Below are positions 15,551-25,200 of a stretch of DNA of 64,000 bases, one piece after another (within the stretch, counting starts at the first letter, position 1; each line of letters begins with the position of its first letter). Under the pieces are notes generated by a model. It saw only the letters and a list, made by a program, of their open reading frames with translations, was not told the DNA's origin and did not search any database. Both the position numbers and the translations under genes were made by a program. Source of the DNA: Candidatus Palauibacter poriticola (lineage in GTDB: Bacteria > Gemmatimonadota > Gemmatimonadetes > Palauibacterales > Palauibacteraceae); assembly GCA_012270965.1 (NCBI GenBank), contig JAAXHJ010000097.1:56280-120279 (forward strand), in the 5' to 3' direction.

Positions 15551-16839
15551 GGCGTCCCCTCCGTCGAGGCCGCCGCGTCCGTCCCCTCCTCGGGCACAAC
15601 GTGGAGGACCGTGAGGCCGCGCGGGTCGAACACGGTGTGGGCCACGCGCTCCACGTCGGAGCGTCCGACGGCTCCGTAGCGCGCGAAGGCGTCGTTCACA
15701 TAGGCGGCGTCGCCCCGCAACACGGCGGCGTGCGCGATCGCGTCCGCCCGGTCGCCGAAGCCCGCGCGCCCATTCAGGAGCCCGCGCCGGGCCCGGTTGC
15801 GCGCCCCCTCCAACTCCTCCTCCTTGACGCCGTTGCGCAGCAGGTCGTCGATGACGCCTCTCACCTCCGTCTCGAGGTCGGCGGCGGCGACGCCGGGGCG
15901 GGCGGTGGCGACGCCGAAGCACATCCCGGCACTCTCGGTCGGCCATGTGAAGGAAGTCGCGTCCGCCGCCATCTGCTTTTCGTACACAAGCGCCTTCTCG
16001 AAGCGGGAACTGTTCCCGTCGGCGAGCAGGTAGTTGAGGATGACGACGGCCTCGAAATCGGGGTCGGCGTAACGCGGCGAGTGGTACATGAGGTACACGC
16101 GGGGCATCTGGACGCGGTCCCGAAGGAGCGCGCGCCGCTCTCCGCCGCGCCCCGGCGCGGGGACGTCCGGGCGCGGTGCCACGGGTCGCGGGGGAATCTC
16201 CCCGAACCAGGCCTCGACCCGCCCCAGCGCCGCAGCCGGATCGAAGTCGCCGACGAGGACGAGCGTCGCGTTGTTGGGTCCGTAGTGGAGGTCGAAGAAC
16301 TCGTGCACGTCCTCGAGCCGGGCCGCGTCGATGTCGGGCATGTAGCCGATGGTCGGATGACGGTACGGGTGTCCCTCGTCGTAGGCGCACGCGAGCAGGG
16401 TTTCGAACGCGAGGCCGTAGGGACGGTTCTCGTACGACTGCCGCCGCTCGTTCTTCACGACCTCGCGCTGGTTGTCGAGCTTCTCCTGCGTGATTCCGGG
16501 CTTGAAGAACCCCATGCGGTCGGACTCCAGCCAGAGGCCGAGATCCAGTTCGTTCGCGGGCAGCGTCTCGAAGTAGTTCGTGCGGTCGAACCACGTCGTC
16601 CCGTTGAGCGTGCCGCCGGCATCCTGGACGAGCTTGAAGTGGTGCTCGCGCGGCACGTGCGCGGACCCTTGGAAGAGGAGATGCTCGAAGAGGTGCGCGA
16701 AGCCGGTCCGGCCGGCGCGTTCGTCCTTCGATCCCACGTGGTACATGACGTGAAGGGCGACGAGGGGAGCGGACGCATCCGGCTGCAGGACGACCCTCAG
16801 CCCGTTGCCCAGCGTGTGCTCGCGGATCTCGAATCTCAT
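15547..16839 (-). CDS. M16 family zinc metallopeptidase, catalytic subunit
   Basis: A 430-residue pitrilysin/processing-peptidase-type protein. It begins MRFEIREHTLGNGLRVVLQ and carries the inverted zinc motif HLFEH (about residues 49-53) inside GFAHLFEHLLFQGS. Further family features are DRTNYFETLP and YGPNNATLVLVGDFDP. No signal peptide is evident in either M16 protein, so the site of action is uncertain. The gene starts 37 bp downstream of the RNase P RNA gene, so the two may share a transcript. Confidence 0.93.
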   Translation of the reverse strand: MRFEIREHTLGNGLRVVLQPDASAPLVALHVMYHVGSKDERAGRTGFAHLFEHLLFQGSAHVPREHHFKLVQDAGGTLNGTTWFDRTNYFETLPANELDLGLWLESDRMGFFKPGITQEKLDNQREVVKNERRQSYENRPYGLAFETLLACAYDEGHPYRHPTIGYMPDIDAARLEDVHEFFDLHYGPNNATLVLVGDFDPAAALGRVEAWFGEIPPRPVAPRPDVPAPGRGGERRALLRDRVQMPRVYLMYHSPRYADPDFEAVVILNYLLADGNSSRFEKALVYEKQMAADATSFTWPTESAGMCFGVATARPGVAAADLETEVRGVIDDLLRNGVKEEELEGARNRARRGLLNGRAGFGDRADAIAHAAVLRGDAAYVNDAFARYGAVGRSDVERVAHTVFDPRGLTVLHVVPEEGTDAAASTEGTP

Positions 16840-16876
16840 CTCTCCGTGCCGTTTCCGGTGCTGCCGCGTGAGGTGA

Positions 16877-17254
16877 GGCGGAGGGAGATAAGCCGGGTTC
16901 TGTCACCGGCGGGCCATGCCCGCGGCGAGGTCATCTATCTGGGACCTGCGGTTACCCGAGGCCTCGTGCGGCCTACCCGGAACTCGAACGCGACGGGCCG
17001 CCGCTCGTTCCTGCTTGGCCTTGCTCCCGGCGGGGTTTGCCGTGCCGTCCCTGTTACCAGGAGACGCGGTGGGCCCTTACCCCACCCTTTCACCCTTGCC
17101 TGTGCGGCCGAAGCCGCCATCGGCGGTCTCCTCTCTGTGGCACTTTCCGTCGCCTCGCGACGCCCGGGCGTTACCCGGCGCCGTGCCCTGCGGAGCCCGG
17201 ACTTTCCTCGAACGGCATGACGCGCACCCGTCCGCGACCTCTTCTCCCTCCGCC
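16877..17254 (-). ncRNA. rnpB: RNase P RNA (class A)
   Basis: The catalytic RNA of RNase P. On the minus strand the 5' conserved core GAGGAAAGTCCGGGCTCC and the 3' core ACAGAACCCGGCTTA are both present. The ends pair in a perfect 12-bp P1 helix (GGCGGAGGGAGA at 17254-17243 with its complement at 16888-16877), which fixes the boundaries. The length of about 378 nt fits bacterial type A. No intrinsic terminator separates it from the M16 operon. Confidence 0.96.
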
Positions 17255-17454
17255 GCCGACAACCTAACCGATTTGGCAACCCCTTGCGGAATTGCCTACT
17301 CTAAGGGTAGCAGGCCGTGGCGAAGTCCCGCGTCGGCGCCGGTGGACCGCAGCGGGATTTTTTGACGTCCGGACGGGTGATGGAGTGTCCGGTGGAGCTG
17401 GTTGCCGGGCCCGGAATCTTCTCGGAGAAGGAGTCGCGAACGCGCGTAAATCGT

Positions 17455-18588
17455 ATGCTGCCCGAGTCTACAACACCCCGCATGGCGATGGCCCTGTGGG
17501 CGCTGGGAATGACGGTCGCGGCGGATTCGCCCGCAGCCTCCCAGGAATCCAGCCCCGAGGGTCCGTCGTCGTATTACGTCTACGTGGCGGCGGAATCGGA
17601 GGATCGCGTCGATCTCGTCCGGTTCGATGGCACCGGTGCGTCGGTGCTGGACTCCGTCTTCGTGGGCCGCTTTCCCACGGAAATCGACGGGCCGCACGGC
17701 CTCGCGGTCGATCCGGGCGGGGAACGGTGGTACGTGACGCTCGCCCATGGGAATCCCTTCGGAACGGTCGTCGCGTATTCCACGGAGACGAACCGCCCGG
17801 TCGGGAGCGCCGAACTGGGGCTTTTCCCCGCCACCATGCAGGTCACGCCGGCAGGGCTGCTCTTCGCGGCGAACTTCAACCTGCACGGCGAGCACGAGCC
17901 GAGTTCGGTGTCCGTCGTCGACGTCGGCGCGATGATCGAGGTCGCGCGGATTCCGACCTGCACCATGCCGCACGGCTCGCGGCTCACGGCGGACGGGGCG
18001 CGGCACTACTCGGTGTGCATGATGGATGAGCTGCTAGTGGAGGTGGACGCGCACCGGCTCGAGGTCACGCGGCGTTTCCTCCTCTCCCCGGGCTGGGAAC
18101 AGACGTGGCCGCACGACTGGCTCCCGACGCGGCCTGCGGGGGCGCCCGGGTGCAGTCCGACATGGGCGCACCCGGCCGTGGACGGACGCCACGTGTACGT
18201 CGCATGCAACCGCAACGCGGAGGTGCTGGAGATCGATGTGGGTTCGTGGCGCGTGACGCGACGATTCGAGACGGGCGAGGGTCCGTACAATCTCGATGTT
18301 TCGCCGGACGGCGCGTTCCTCGTCGTGACGTACAAGGGCGGGCAGGCGACCGGCGTCTGGGATCTGGCCGGCGGGACGGAAGTGGCCCGCGTTCCGAACA
18401 CGCGGACGCTGCCGCACGGAATCGCGATTTCTCCGGATTCCCGGTACGCCTTCGTGAGCGTGGAGGGCGTGGGAGGAGAGCCGGGAACGGTGGACGTGAT
18501 CGACCTCCGGGCCGGAGTCCGGGCGGCCAGCGTGGACGTGGGCAAGCAGGCGGGTGGCATCGCCTTCTGGAAGGTGGAGTCGCGGTGA
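17455..18588 (+). CDS. Secreted YVTN/cytochrome D1-type beta-propeller protein
   Basis: From ATG 17455 the product is 377 residues: a hydrophobic signal (MAMALWALGMTVAADSPA), then repeats such as GPHGLAVDPGGERWYVT, MPHGSRLTADGARHYSV, GPYNLDVSPDGAFLVVTY and LPHGIAISPDSRYAFVSVE. These are YncE-like propeller blades. An in-frame ATG at 17482 is an alternative start. The gene ends in a GTGA overlap with the next, so the three plus-strand genes to 22132 look like one operon. The ligand is unknown. Confidence 0.82.
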   Translation: MLPESTTPRMAMALWALGMTVAADSPAASQESSPEGPSSYYVYVAAESEDRVDLVRFDGTGASVLDSVFVGRFPTEIDGPHGLAVDPGGERWYVTLAHGNPFGTVVAYSTETNRPVGSAELGLFPATMQVTPAGLLFAANFNLHGEHEPSSVSVVDVGAMIEVARIPTCTMPHGSRLTADGARHYSVCMMDELLVEVDAHRLEVTRRFLLSPGWEQTWPHDWLPTRPAGAPGCSPTWAHPAVDGRHVYVACNRNAEVLEIDVGSWRVTRRFETGEGPYNLDVSPDGAFLVVTYKGGQATGVWDLAGGTEVARVPNTRTLPHGIAISPDSRYAFVSVEGVGGEPGTVDVIDLRAGVRAASVDVGKQAGGIAFWKVESR

Positions 18589-21482
18589 GGCGCGGCGCGC
18601 TGGCCGTGCTCGCGGGGCTGCTCGCGGTCGCGTGCGGGGACGGGGGAAGCACGGAGGTCGGCTCTCCGCCGACGACTCTGGTCCCCATCTCCGCCGCCGT
18701 GGACACGATCGTGACGGGCGAGGCCACGGATCCGCCGATCGCGGTCCGGGTCGAAGATGCGCTCGGGAACGCGGTCGAGGGGGCGCCGGTCCGCTTCGTC
18801 ATCGTACGCGGCGAGGGCGAACTCTCGCCGGGGGTCGCCGTAGCGGGGCAGGACGGCGTCGCGGAATCGGTCTACCGCGCGGGGCCCACGCCGGGCGATG
18901 CGGAGATTCGGGTGGACATCCCGAGCTCCGCGAACGTTCCGGCGCTCCGCTTCCTCGTCCTCGCGGAGGCCGCGGACACGGTCCTCCTCAGCATCGTGGC
19001 GGGAGACGGCCAGCAGGCGGAGGCTGGAAGCCAGTTGCCGCTCCCCTTCTCCATCCGGGCGGAGACGACGAGCGGTGCCCCGGCCGGCGGCGTCCGCCTT
19101 GCCTTCGACTGGACGGCCCCGGAGGCCCCGCCTGAGCAGGAAGCCGAAGCCCCGGCCGCGCAGGAAGCCGGGGAAACACTGGCAACGGGGGACACGGCCG
19201 CTGTGGCGGAACCGGAGGAACCGCCGACACCGGGGGACTCGCTGGCGCCGCAGGAATCGCTGGAAGCCGGGGGAGCCCTCACGCACGACATCGTAATGAC
19301 GGACGCGGACGGACGGGGCGGGGTGGTCTTCACGCTGGGCTCGCGGCCGGGCGACTACCGGATCCGCGTCTTCGCCACCGACGGCGTGTACTCGGACACG
19401 CTCTCCTTCTCGGCCACGGCTCTCGCATCGCCGGGCGGGGCCGTGCAACTCGATTCGGTGGGGAACGGGAGGATCGCCGCCGGTACGCGCGCGCTCCTTT
19501 ACGGCAGCGGCTTCCGTCCGGTCCCGGCGGACAACCAGGTCTGGATCGAAGGCACGGCGGCGACCGTGGTGAGTGCCACGGAGACGGAACTCACGGTTGA
19601 AGTGCCGGCCTTCGCCCGCACATGCCTGCCCGAGCGCGAGGTCGGCGTGCGTGTGCTCGTGGATTCCGAGGCCAGCAACGGGCTGCTGCTTCCGATCGAA
19701 CCGGCCGACCTGCGCGTGGGTCTCGAGGTCGGCGAATCGATTACGCTGCGCGGCCCCGTCGAGGTCGAGTGCGTTCAGTTCCCACCCGGGGCGCCCGTGG
19801 AGACGGAAGAGGGGGGAGAACTCGAAGCGCCGGAAGACGGCGGGGCGGCGACGCGGGAGTATCGGATCGTCATTGGCAACACGGGGCGCGGTGCCTCAAG
19901 CGAACTCCCGCTCCGGCTGACGATGCGGACGCCCGCCGACATGTCGGGGGATGGCCCGGCGACGCCGGTGGGCCTCGGGACGGTCGATCCCCTCATCGCC
20001 GAGGCGGCGCTTGCCGGTACGCGCAGGGACATCGGGATTCGCGCGCGCACGCTTGCACGGCTTGTTCAAGCGCGAGTCTCGCCCCTTCGGCCCGATGGAT
20101 CGACGCCGGTTTCCGCACCGGCCCGGGGAGACACGCTCGAGTACTTCTTCTCCGTCGGTCCGGAGCTGGCGGCAACCTGCGTCGACCCCATGAGGACGGT
20201 ACGTGGGACGGTGCGGGCCGTGGGAGACGGCGTGGTCCTGGTGGAGGATCTCGCCGCGCCCGAGGGAGGTCCAACGGAGGAGGAGTGGCTCGCGCTCGCC
20301 CGGGAATTGGACGGAACGGTCCTTCCGGCCGTGACCTCCTACTTCGGTCCCCCCGGGGACATCGACCGGAACGGACGCGTCGTCGTCCTGTTCACGCCCG
20401 ATGTGAACCGGCTCGGCGATGGCGAGTCGGGCGTGGGTGGGTTCTCGCTCCCCCAGGATCTTGCCGCTTCGGGACGGGGCGATGGCGAGCTGTCGGACCC
20501 GGACGGCGGGATCTGCCCGGCCAGCAACGAGGCGGAGATCGTGTACAGCGTGAGCGCGGACCCCGAGGCGACGCTCGGTCGCGCCGTCTCGACGGAGGAT
20601 CTGCTGCGGGACACACCGGCCCTCGTGGCGCACGAAGTCCAGCATGTCGTCAACGCCGGGCGCCGTGTGCCCGCTTCTTCAGCGGGTTTCGGGGCGGCCG
20701 AGGAGGTGTGGCTGGATGAGGCGCTCTCGAGTCTGGCCGAGGAAGTGGCGGGGCTCGCCGCGCTCGGACTCCCCGTGGGCGATCGCCTCACCTTCGACCG
20801 CGTTTCCGGGACGTCCGAGGAACTCGACACCTTCAACGCCTACGTGCTCAGAAACTTCCGCAACCTCGGCCTGTACATGCTCGGCCTCCCCGGGGCGCCC
20901 ACCGTGGCGACGGACGACCTGGACGGCGTCGGCGGATTGCAGCTGCGCGGCTTCGGCTGGTTCCTCCTGCGACGGCTCGCGGATCAGGCGGGGGGGGACG
21001 AACGAGCGTTCTTCCGATCCGTCGTCGGGGGCGGACAGAACTACGGGCGCGGGATCGCGAACCTGGAGCGGGTCACGGGAAGGGAGTGGGCGAACATTCT
21101 GGCGGACGTGTCGGTCTCGCTGGCGCTGGGCGCCGGCACGCTGGACGAGGAGGCGGAGGATCCCGCGGGTGAGACCCCGGCAACACCGGAGGCGGGGCCG
21201 CCGCTCGGCGCGGCAACGTGGGATGCTACGGATGTGTTCCGATCCTTGAATCAGGATACGGACACCCGATCGGGCCTTCCGGCCGCGATCGCGCTCCGGG
21301 CCGAGCCACTGGGGTTTGAAACCCGGGTGTTGAGCCTCGACGTAGGGCCGTCGAGCGTGCAGTACTTCTCACTCGCCTCGGCTCCCGGCGCGCCGGGCCT
21401 TTCGCTGTCGCTGGAAACGGCGGGAAGAATCCCGGCGGGTGAGACCGCGGAACCGCTAATCACGATCGTGAGGACCAAATGA
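18585..21482 (+). CDS. M30-like metallopeptidase lipoprotein with Ig-like and IPT/TIG regions
   Basis: From GTG 18585, which has GGTGGAG just upstream, the product is 965 residues. A lipobox (LLAVAC) ends the signal peptide. Next come Ig-like repeats (NAVEGAPVRFVIVRGEGELS; GVRLAFDWTAP), an acidic Pro/Glu-rich linker of about 50 residues, and an IPT/TIG-like segment (GTRALLYGSGFRPVPADNQVW). The C-terminal half resembles hyicolysin-type M30 peptidases: DIDRNGRVVVLFTPDVN, the zinc motif HEVQH (about residue 682) and WLDEALSSLAEE, which supplies the third ligand region. It is likely anchored at the cell surface. The substrate is unknown. Confidence 0.82.
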   Translation: MRRGALAVLAGLLAVACGDGGSTEVGSPPTTLVPISAAVDTIVTGEATDPPIAVRVEDALGNAVEGAPVRFVIVRGEGELSPGVAVAGQDGVAESVYRAGPTPGDAEIRVDIPSSANVPALRFLVLAEAADTVLLSIVAGDGQQAEAGSQLPLPFSIRAETTSGAPAGGVRLAFDWTAPEAPPEQEAEAPAAQEAGETLATGDTAAVAEPEEPPTPGDSLAPQESLEAGGALTHDIVMTDADGRGGVVFTLGSRPGDYRIRVFATDGVYSDTLSFSATALASPGGAVQLDSVGNGRIAAGTRALLYGSGFRPVPADNQVWIEGTAATVVSATETELTVEVPAFARTCLPEREVGVRVLVDSEASNGLLLPIEPADLRVGLEVGESITLRGPVEVECVQFPPGAPVETEEGGELEAPEDGGAATREYRIVIGNTGRGASSELPLRLTMRTPADMSGDGPATPVGLGTVDPLIAEAALAGTRRDIGIRARTLARLVQARVSPLRPDGSTPVSAPARGDTLEYFFSVGPELAATCVDPMRTVRGTVRAVGDGVVLVEDLAAPEGGPTEEEWLALARELDGTVLPAVTSYFGPPGDIDRNGRVVVLFTPDVNRLGDGESGVGGFSLPQDLAASGRGDGELSDPDGGICPASNEAEIVYSVSADPEATLGRAVSTEDLLRDTPALVAHEVQHVVNAGRRVPASSAGFGAAEEVWLDEALSSLAEEVAGLAALGLPVGDRLTFDRVSGTSEELDTFNAYVLRNFRNLGLYMLGLPGAPTVATDDLDGVGGLQLRGFGWFLLRRLADQAGGDERAFFRSVVGGGQNYGRGIANLERVTGREWANILADVSVSLALGAGTLDEEAEDPAGETPATPEAGPPLGAATWDATDVFRSLNQDTDTRSGLPAAIALRAEPLGFETRVLSLDVGPSSVQYFSLASAPGAPGLSLSLETAGRIPAGETAEPLITIVRTK

Positions 21483-22132
21483 GACGCCCGTCCGGCGTTC
21501 TTCTCCTTCTCTTTCTCTTTCTGTGCGGGATCTCTCTCGGAGCGTCGAAGCTGACGGCCCAAGTAACTCCCGCAGCGCCGCTCGGCGAGGATACCGGTCC
21601 GGAAGTGTTCGGACTCGCCGGCGTCATCCAGCCCCTCAACAACCTCACGGACAATACCGGCGCGTACGGCATCGTGATGCCGCCGGACGTGATGTTTGGG
21701 GGCGAGGTGACCTACTGGGCTTCGCGATCGGTCGGGATCGGCGTCATGGGACTCTATTCCCCGGCGACCCTCGAAGGCGTCGGCGGCGGCTTCGGGCAGG
21801 GCATCGGAACGCTCGGCGAAACGGAGTATATGGCGGGCACGGTGAATCTGACGTTCCGGCTGCGGGCGTCGGGCTCGGCGGGCGTGCTCGAACCCTACTT
21901 CACGATGGGCGCGGGGCTCCGGCATTTGAAGTTCTACGGTGTCGAAGTGCCGAAACTCAGCGCGACGGACCCGATGGCGACGGCCGCGATCGGGGTCCGG
22001 ATCCACCTCATGTCGTCGCTCTGGTTTCGGGGCGAACTCCGGGACATGGCCTCCTACTACGTCTCCGCCGCGACGGACGCCTCGAAGCTCCAGAACGACA
22101 TGGGCATCACGATCGGTTTCGGCATCCGCTAA
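21479..22132 (+). CDS. Outer-membrane beta-barrel family protein
   Basis: A 217-residue protein with a strong signal peptide (RPSGVLLLLFLFLCGISLGASKLTAQ) followed by alternating amphipathic strands, for example FGGEVTYWASRSVGIGVMGLYS, YFTMGAGLRHLKFYGVEVP, LWFRGELRDMASYYVS and the C-terminal ITIGFGIR. This is the pattern of a small eight-strand-type barrel. It overlaps the peptidase stop by 4 bases (ATGA). A role in surface presentation of the neighbouring lipoproteins is only a guess. Confidence 0.78.
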   Translation: MRRPSGVLLLLFLFLCGISLGASKLTAQVTPAAPLGEDTGPEVFGLAGVIQPLNNLTDNTGAYGIVMPPDVMFGGEVTYWASRSVGIGVMGLYSPATLEGVGGGFGQGIGTLGETEYMAGTVNLTFRLRASGSAGVLEPYFTMGAGLRHLKFYGVEVPKLSATDPMATAAIGVRIHLMSSLWFRGELRDMASYYVSAATDASKLQNDMGITIGFGIR

Positions 22133-22215
22133 CAGCTTACGGGTTGACGCCTCCGATCCGCTGCCGCGGGGGTGCCAACCACGGCACTCCGGTACGGGGT
22201 TGGTTCGGCGGCGGG

Positions 22216-25200
22216 TCAGGAGCCGGTCGAGCCTTCCGTCCCGGCGAACCGAACGCGCACTTCCAGAGTCCCGGGCGCAAGCGAAACGGATGTCCGCTCG
22301 CCATTCGACCACACGACGTGCAGCGTCGCGTGGCGAACGGGCGCGTCGCCCCCCGCGGGCGCCACACGAGCCGCGCCAGCCATGCCGAGCGTCTGCGTCG
22401 ATTCATGGTGGGCCAGGTAGCCCTCCCCGGACCGGACCTCCCGCGCCGGACCCAGCGTTCCGTCCGCGTATTCGAGCCGTAGGCGGGCGCCGATGGCCCG
22501 CGGGTTCGACGGTGGGCCCTCCAGCGGGACCCGGAGACCCGGGGTCGCACCGGCGTTGCGGTAGAGCCGGGTCTGGCCGCCGTTGACGCCGAAGGCCACA
22601 TCCACGCGCCCGTCGCGGTCGAAGTCCGCGAGCGAGACCGCCCGGGCGTCTCCGTAGACCGCGATCCCGGAGCGGGAGCCTCGGACGGGCTCGAACCCCC
22701 CGTCGCCGTCCCCTCTCAGCCAGAGGCCGCGCCCCGCGTCGTAGCGCGGCGTCCCCGGCCGGCCGGCGTAGAAGTTCTGGGCGAGCACGAGATCTTCGTG
22801 ACCGTCCCCGTCGAGGTCGGCGGCGGCGACGCCGAAGGCGGGCGCGCGCTGGGCCACCGCGGGCAGCGGGGCGCTCTCGAAGCCGGAGGGGCGATTCAGC
22901 CATACGGTGTGGCGCAGTTCGTTTACATCCAGCCGGCGCTCGGGATCCAATCCGACGATGAGGTCGGTCAGGGGTGTGCTCGCGAATCGCACGTAGGTCA
23001 CGCGCAGGAGCGTCGAGAGTCCGCCCGGGACGGCGAGCGCGTCTCTTCCCCGGAGAGGGCGCCACGTGCCCGATTCCATCCGGGCTTCGACGAGATCGAC
23101 GACGCCGTCGCGATTCATGTCGCCGTAGATGAGGGAGTAGGTGGAGGGTACGTCGAGATTCGCGCCCCAGCCGGTCGCGACGAGGTCGGGCCGTCCGTCC
23201 TCATCGAAGTCCGCGGCGGCGAGGCCGTTCCAGCGCCCCGTGAGACGAGTCAGCCCCAGCGCGTCGCTCACATCGGTGAAACGGCCCCCATCGTTGCGGA
23301 AGAGGCGGACGCTGCCCCAATCCAAGGCCAGCGCGAGGTCGGGGTCGCCATCAAGGTCGTAGTCCGTGAAGAGGGCGGCGGAGACGAGTCCGAGGCGCGC
23401 GAAGGGGAGGGAGCGCTCCGGGTCGACGCGCAAGGTGTCGCCGTCATGGATTAGCAGGCGGGAGTCGACGGCCAAGGGGTAGGCGCCGGGGGCGACGCGT
23501 CCGCCGACGAAGAGGTCGAGATCGCCGTCACCGTCGATGTCGGCTTGGGCGAGAGGGCCGGAGGTGGCGGGGGGCTGCCCGGGCGGGGTGCCGGCGGCGT
23601 CGATGAGCGGGGGCGCCGGGGCGGACGCGCCGAGCGGCGCCGCGATGACCGCGGGAACGGCCGCGGCCTCCGCGGGCGTGCCCGCCTCGTACGCGCTCGT
23701 GCCGATGAGCAGCGCGACGCGACCGTCGGCCGCGCGATGCGGCAGCACGGCGGTCGCGTCCCACGCCAGCGCGGGCACGACGGCCCGCGGGGCGGCGAAA
23801 CCGTCCCCGTCGTTGCGAATCAGGACCGGGCTGCCCCCGCGGCCGCTCCCAACCACGAGATCCGCATCGCCATCGTCCTCGACATCGATCCACGATACGC
23901 CCGGTCCGAGCCGGTCGAGCGAGTGGGGCAGGAGCGGCTGCCGGAGCCGGTCGTCGAAGGGCGATTCGACATGCCGGTGCCCGAGCCGATCCGAAACATC
24001 GACGAAATGGGTGCGCACCGCGGGTGTCGCCGCCTTGGCGGGATCGTTCGCGCCGGCGCCCACCGAGTCGGTGCCCACCGAGTCGGCACGCACCGCGTCG
24101 GTGCCCGCCGTGATGGCACCGGCGGCCGGATCGGAACCCACCACCGGCGTCGCGGTGGCGGCGTCGATCACGTATTCGCGATTTGCGACGACACCCTCCA
24201 GCCGCGTGCGGCGGCCGTCCGGCCAGTCGATGGTGAGGATCACCGCTCCGTCCGCCGCCGCGGCGAAGCTGGCCACGGGTTCCGAAGAGGAGAGATAGGC
24301 GCCTCCCGCCGTGATCTCGCGCACCTGGGCGGGGTACGCCGCCAAGCTGCCCGGTGCCGGGGGGCCGCCCACGCTGCCCGGTGCCGGGGGGGCACCCGCG
24401 CTGCCCGGCACCTCGGGGCCGCCGGAGTGGCCGGCGGCGGCATGCTCGAGGCGGATGCGGGCTCCGATGCCGCGCGTGTTCGGGCCCGTCCCCCGGAGAC
24501 GCACGAGGATACGGGGCGCAGCGGCGTCGTTCCGGTACAGGAGGGGAGGCGCCCCGAGCCGGGTCACGACGACGTCGAGGTCTCCGTCGCGGTCGAGATC
24601 GCCCGCCGCGAGACCGTGCGAGATGTCCGCCTCGACTCCCCAGCGCCAGCGCTCGCTCACATCGCTGAACCCGTCCTCCCCTCCGCGGAAGGCGACGTTC
24701 GGTTGCGCGAGCGGGGGGAACATGCGCAGGGCCTGCTCGGCGGGCAGGGCGGGGATCGCCGCCACGCGGGCGTTCGCGTCGCCGTGCAACTGGTCCCACG
24801 CGTGTCCCGTCGTGACGAGAATGTCGTTCCAGCCGTCGAGATCCGCGTCCATGATGAGCGCGCCCCACGTCCAGTCGGAGGCGGCGAGCCCGAGTTCCCA
24901 CGCCGCCTCGGCGAAGGTTCCGTCCCCCCGGTTGAGCTGGACCGCGTTCCGGTTCACCTGGATTCGGGTGTCCGTGACGCCGGGCCGTTCGGGAACGGGC
25001 TCGTAGCTCGGGGTCTGGACGAGGCGCGCCGCCGCGTCCCGGGCGAGCATGTCCGTGGTGAGGAGATCGAGGTCCCCGTCGCGGTCGAGATCTCCGACAT
25101 CGACGGCCATCGAGGAGAGGCTCGTCGTGCGGACGGCCGCACTTGAGGCGGGCGCGAACGTCCCGTCGCCGCGGTTGATCCAGATTCCGTCCTCGCTGTT

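Noticed and set aside
22133..22215. Terminator between the convergent barrel and FG-GAP genes
   Set aside because: Some inverted sequence is present, but there is no stable stem followed by a T run on either strand.
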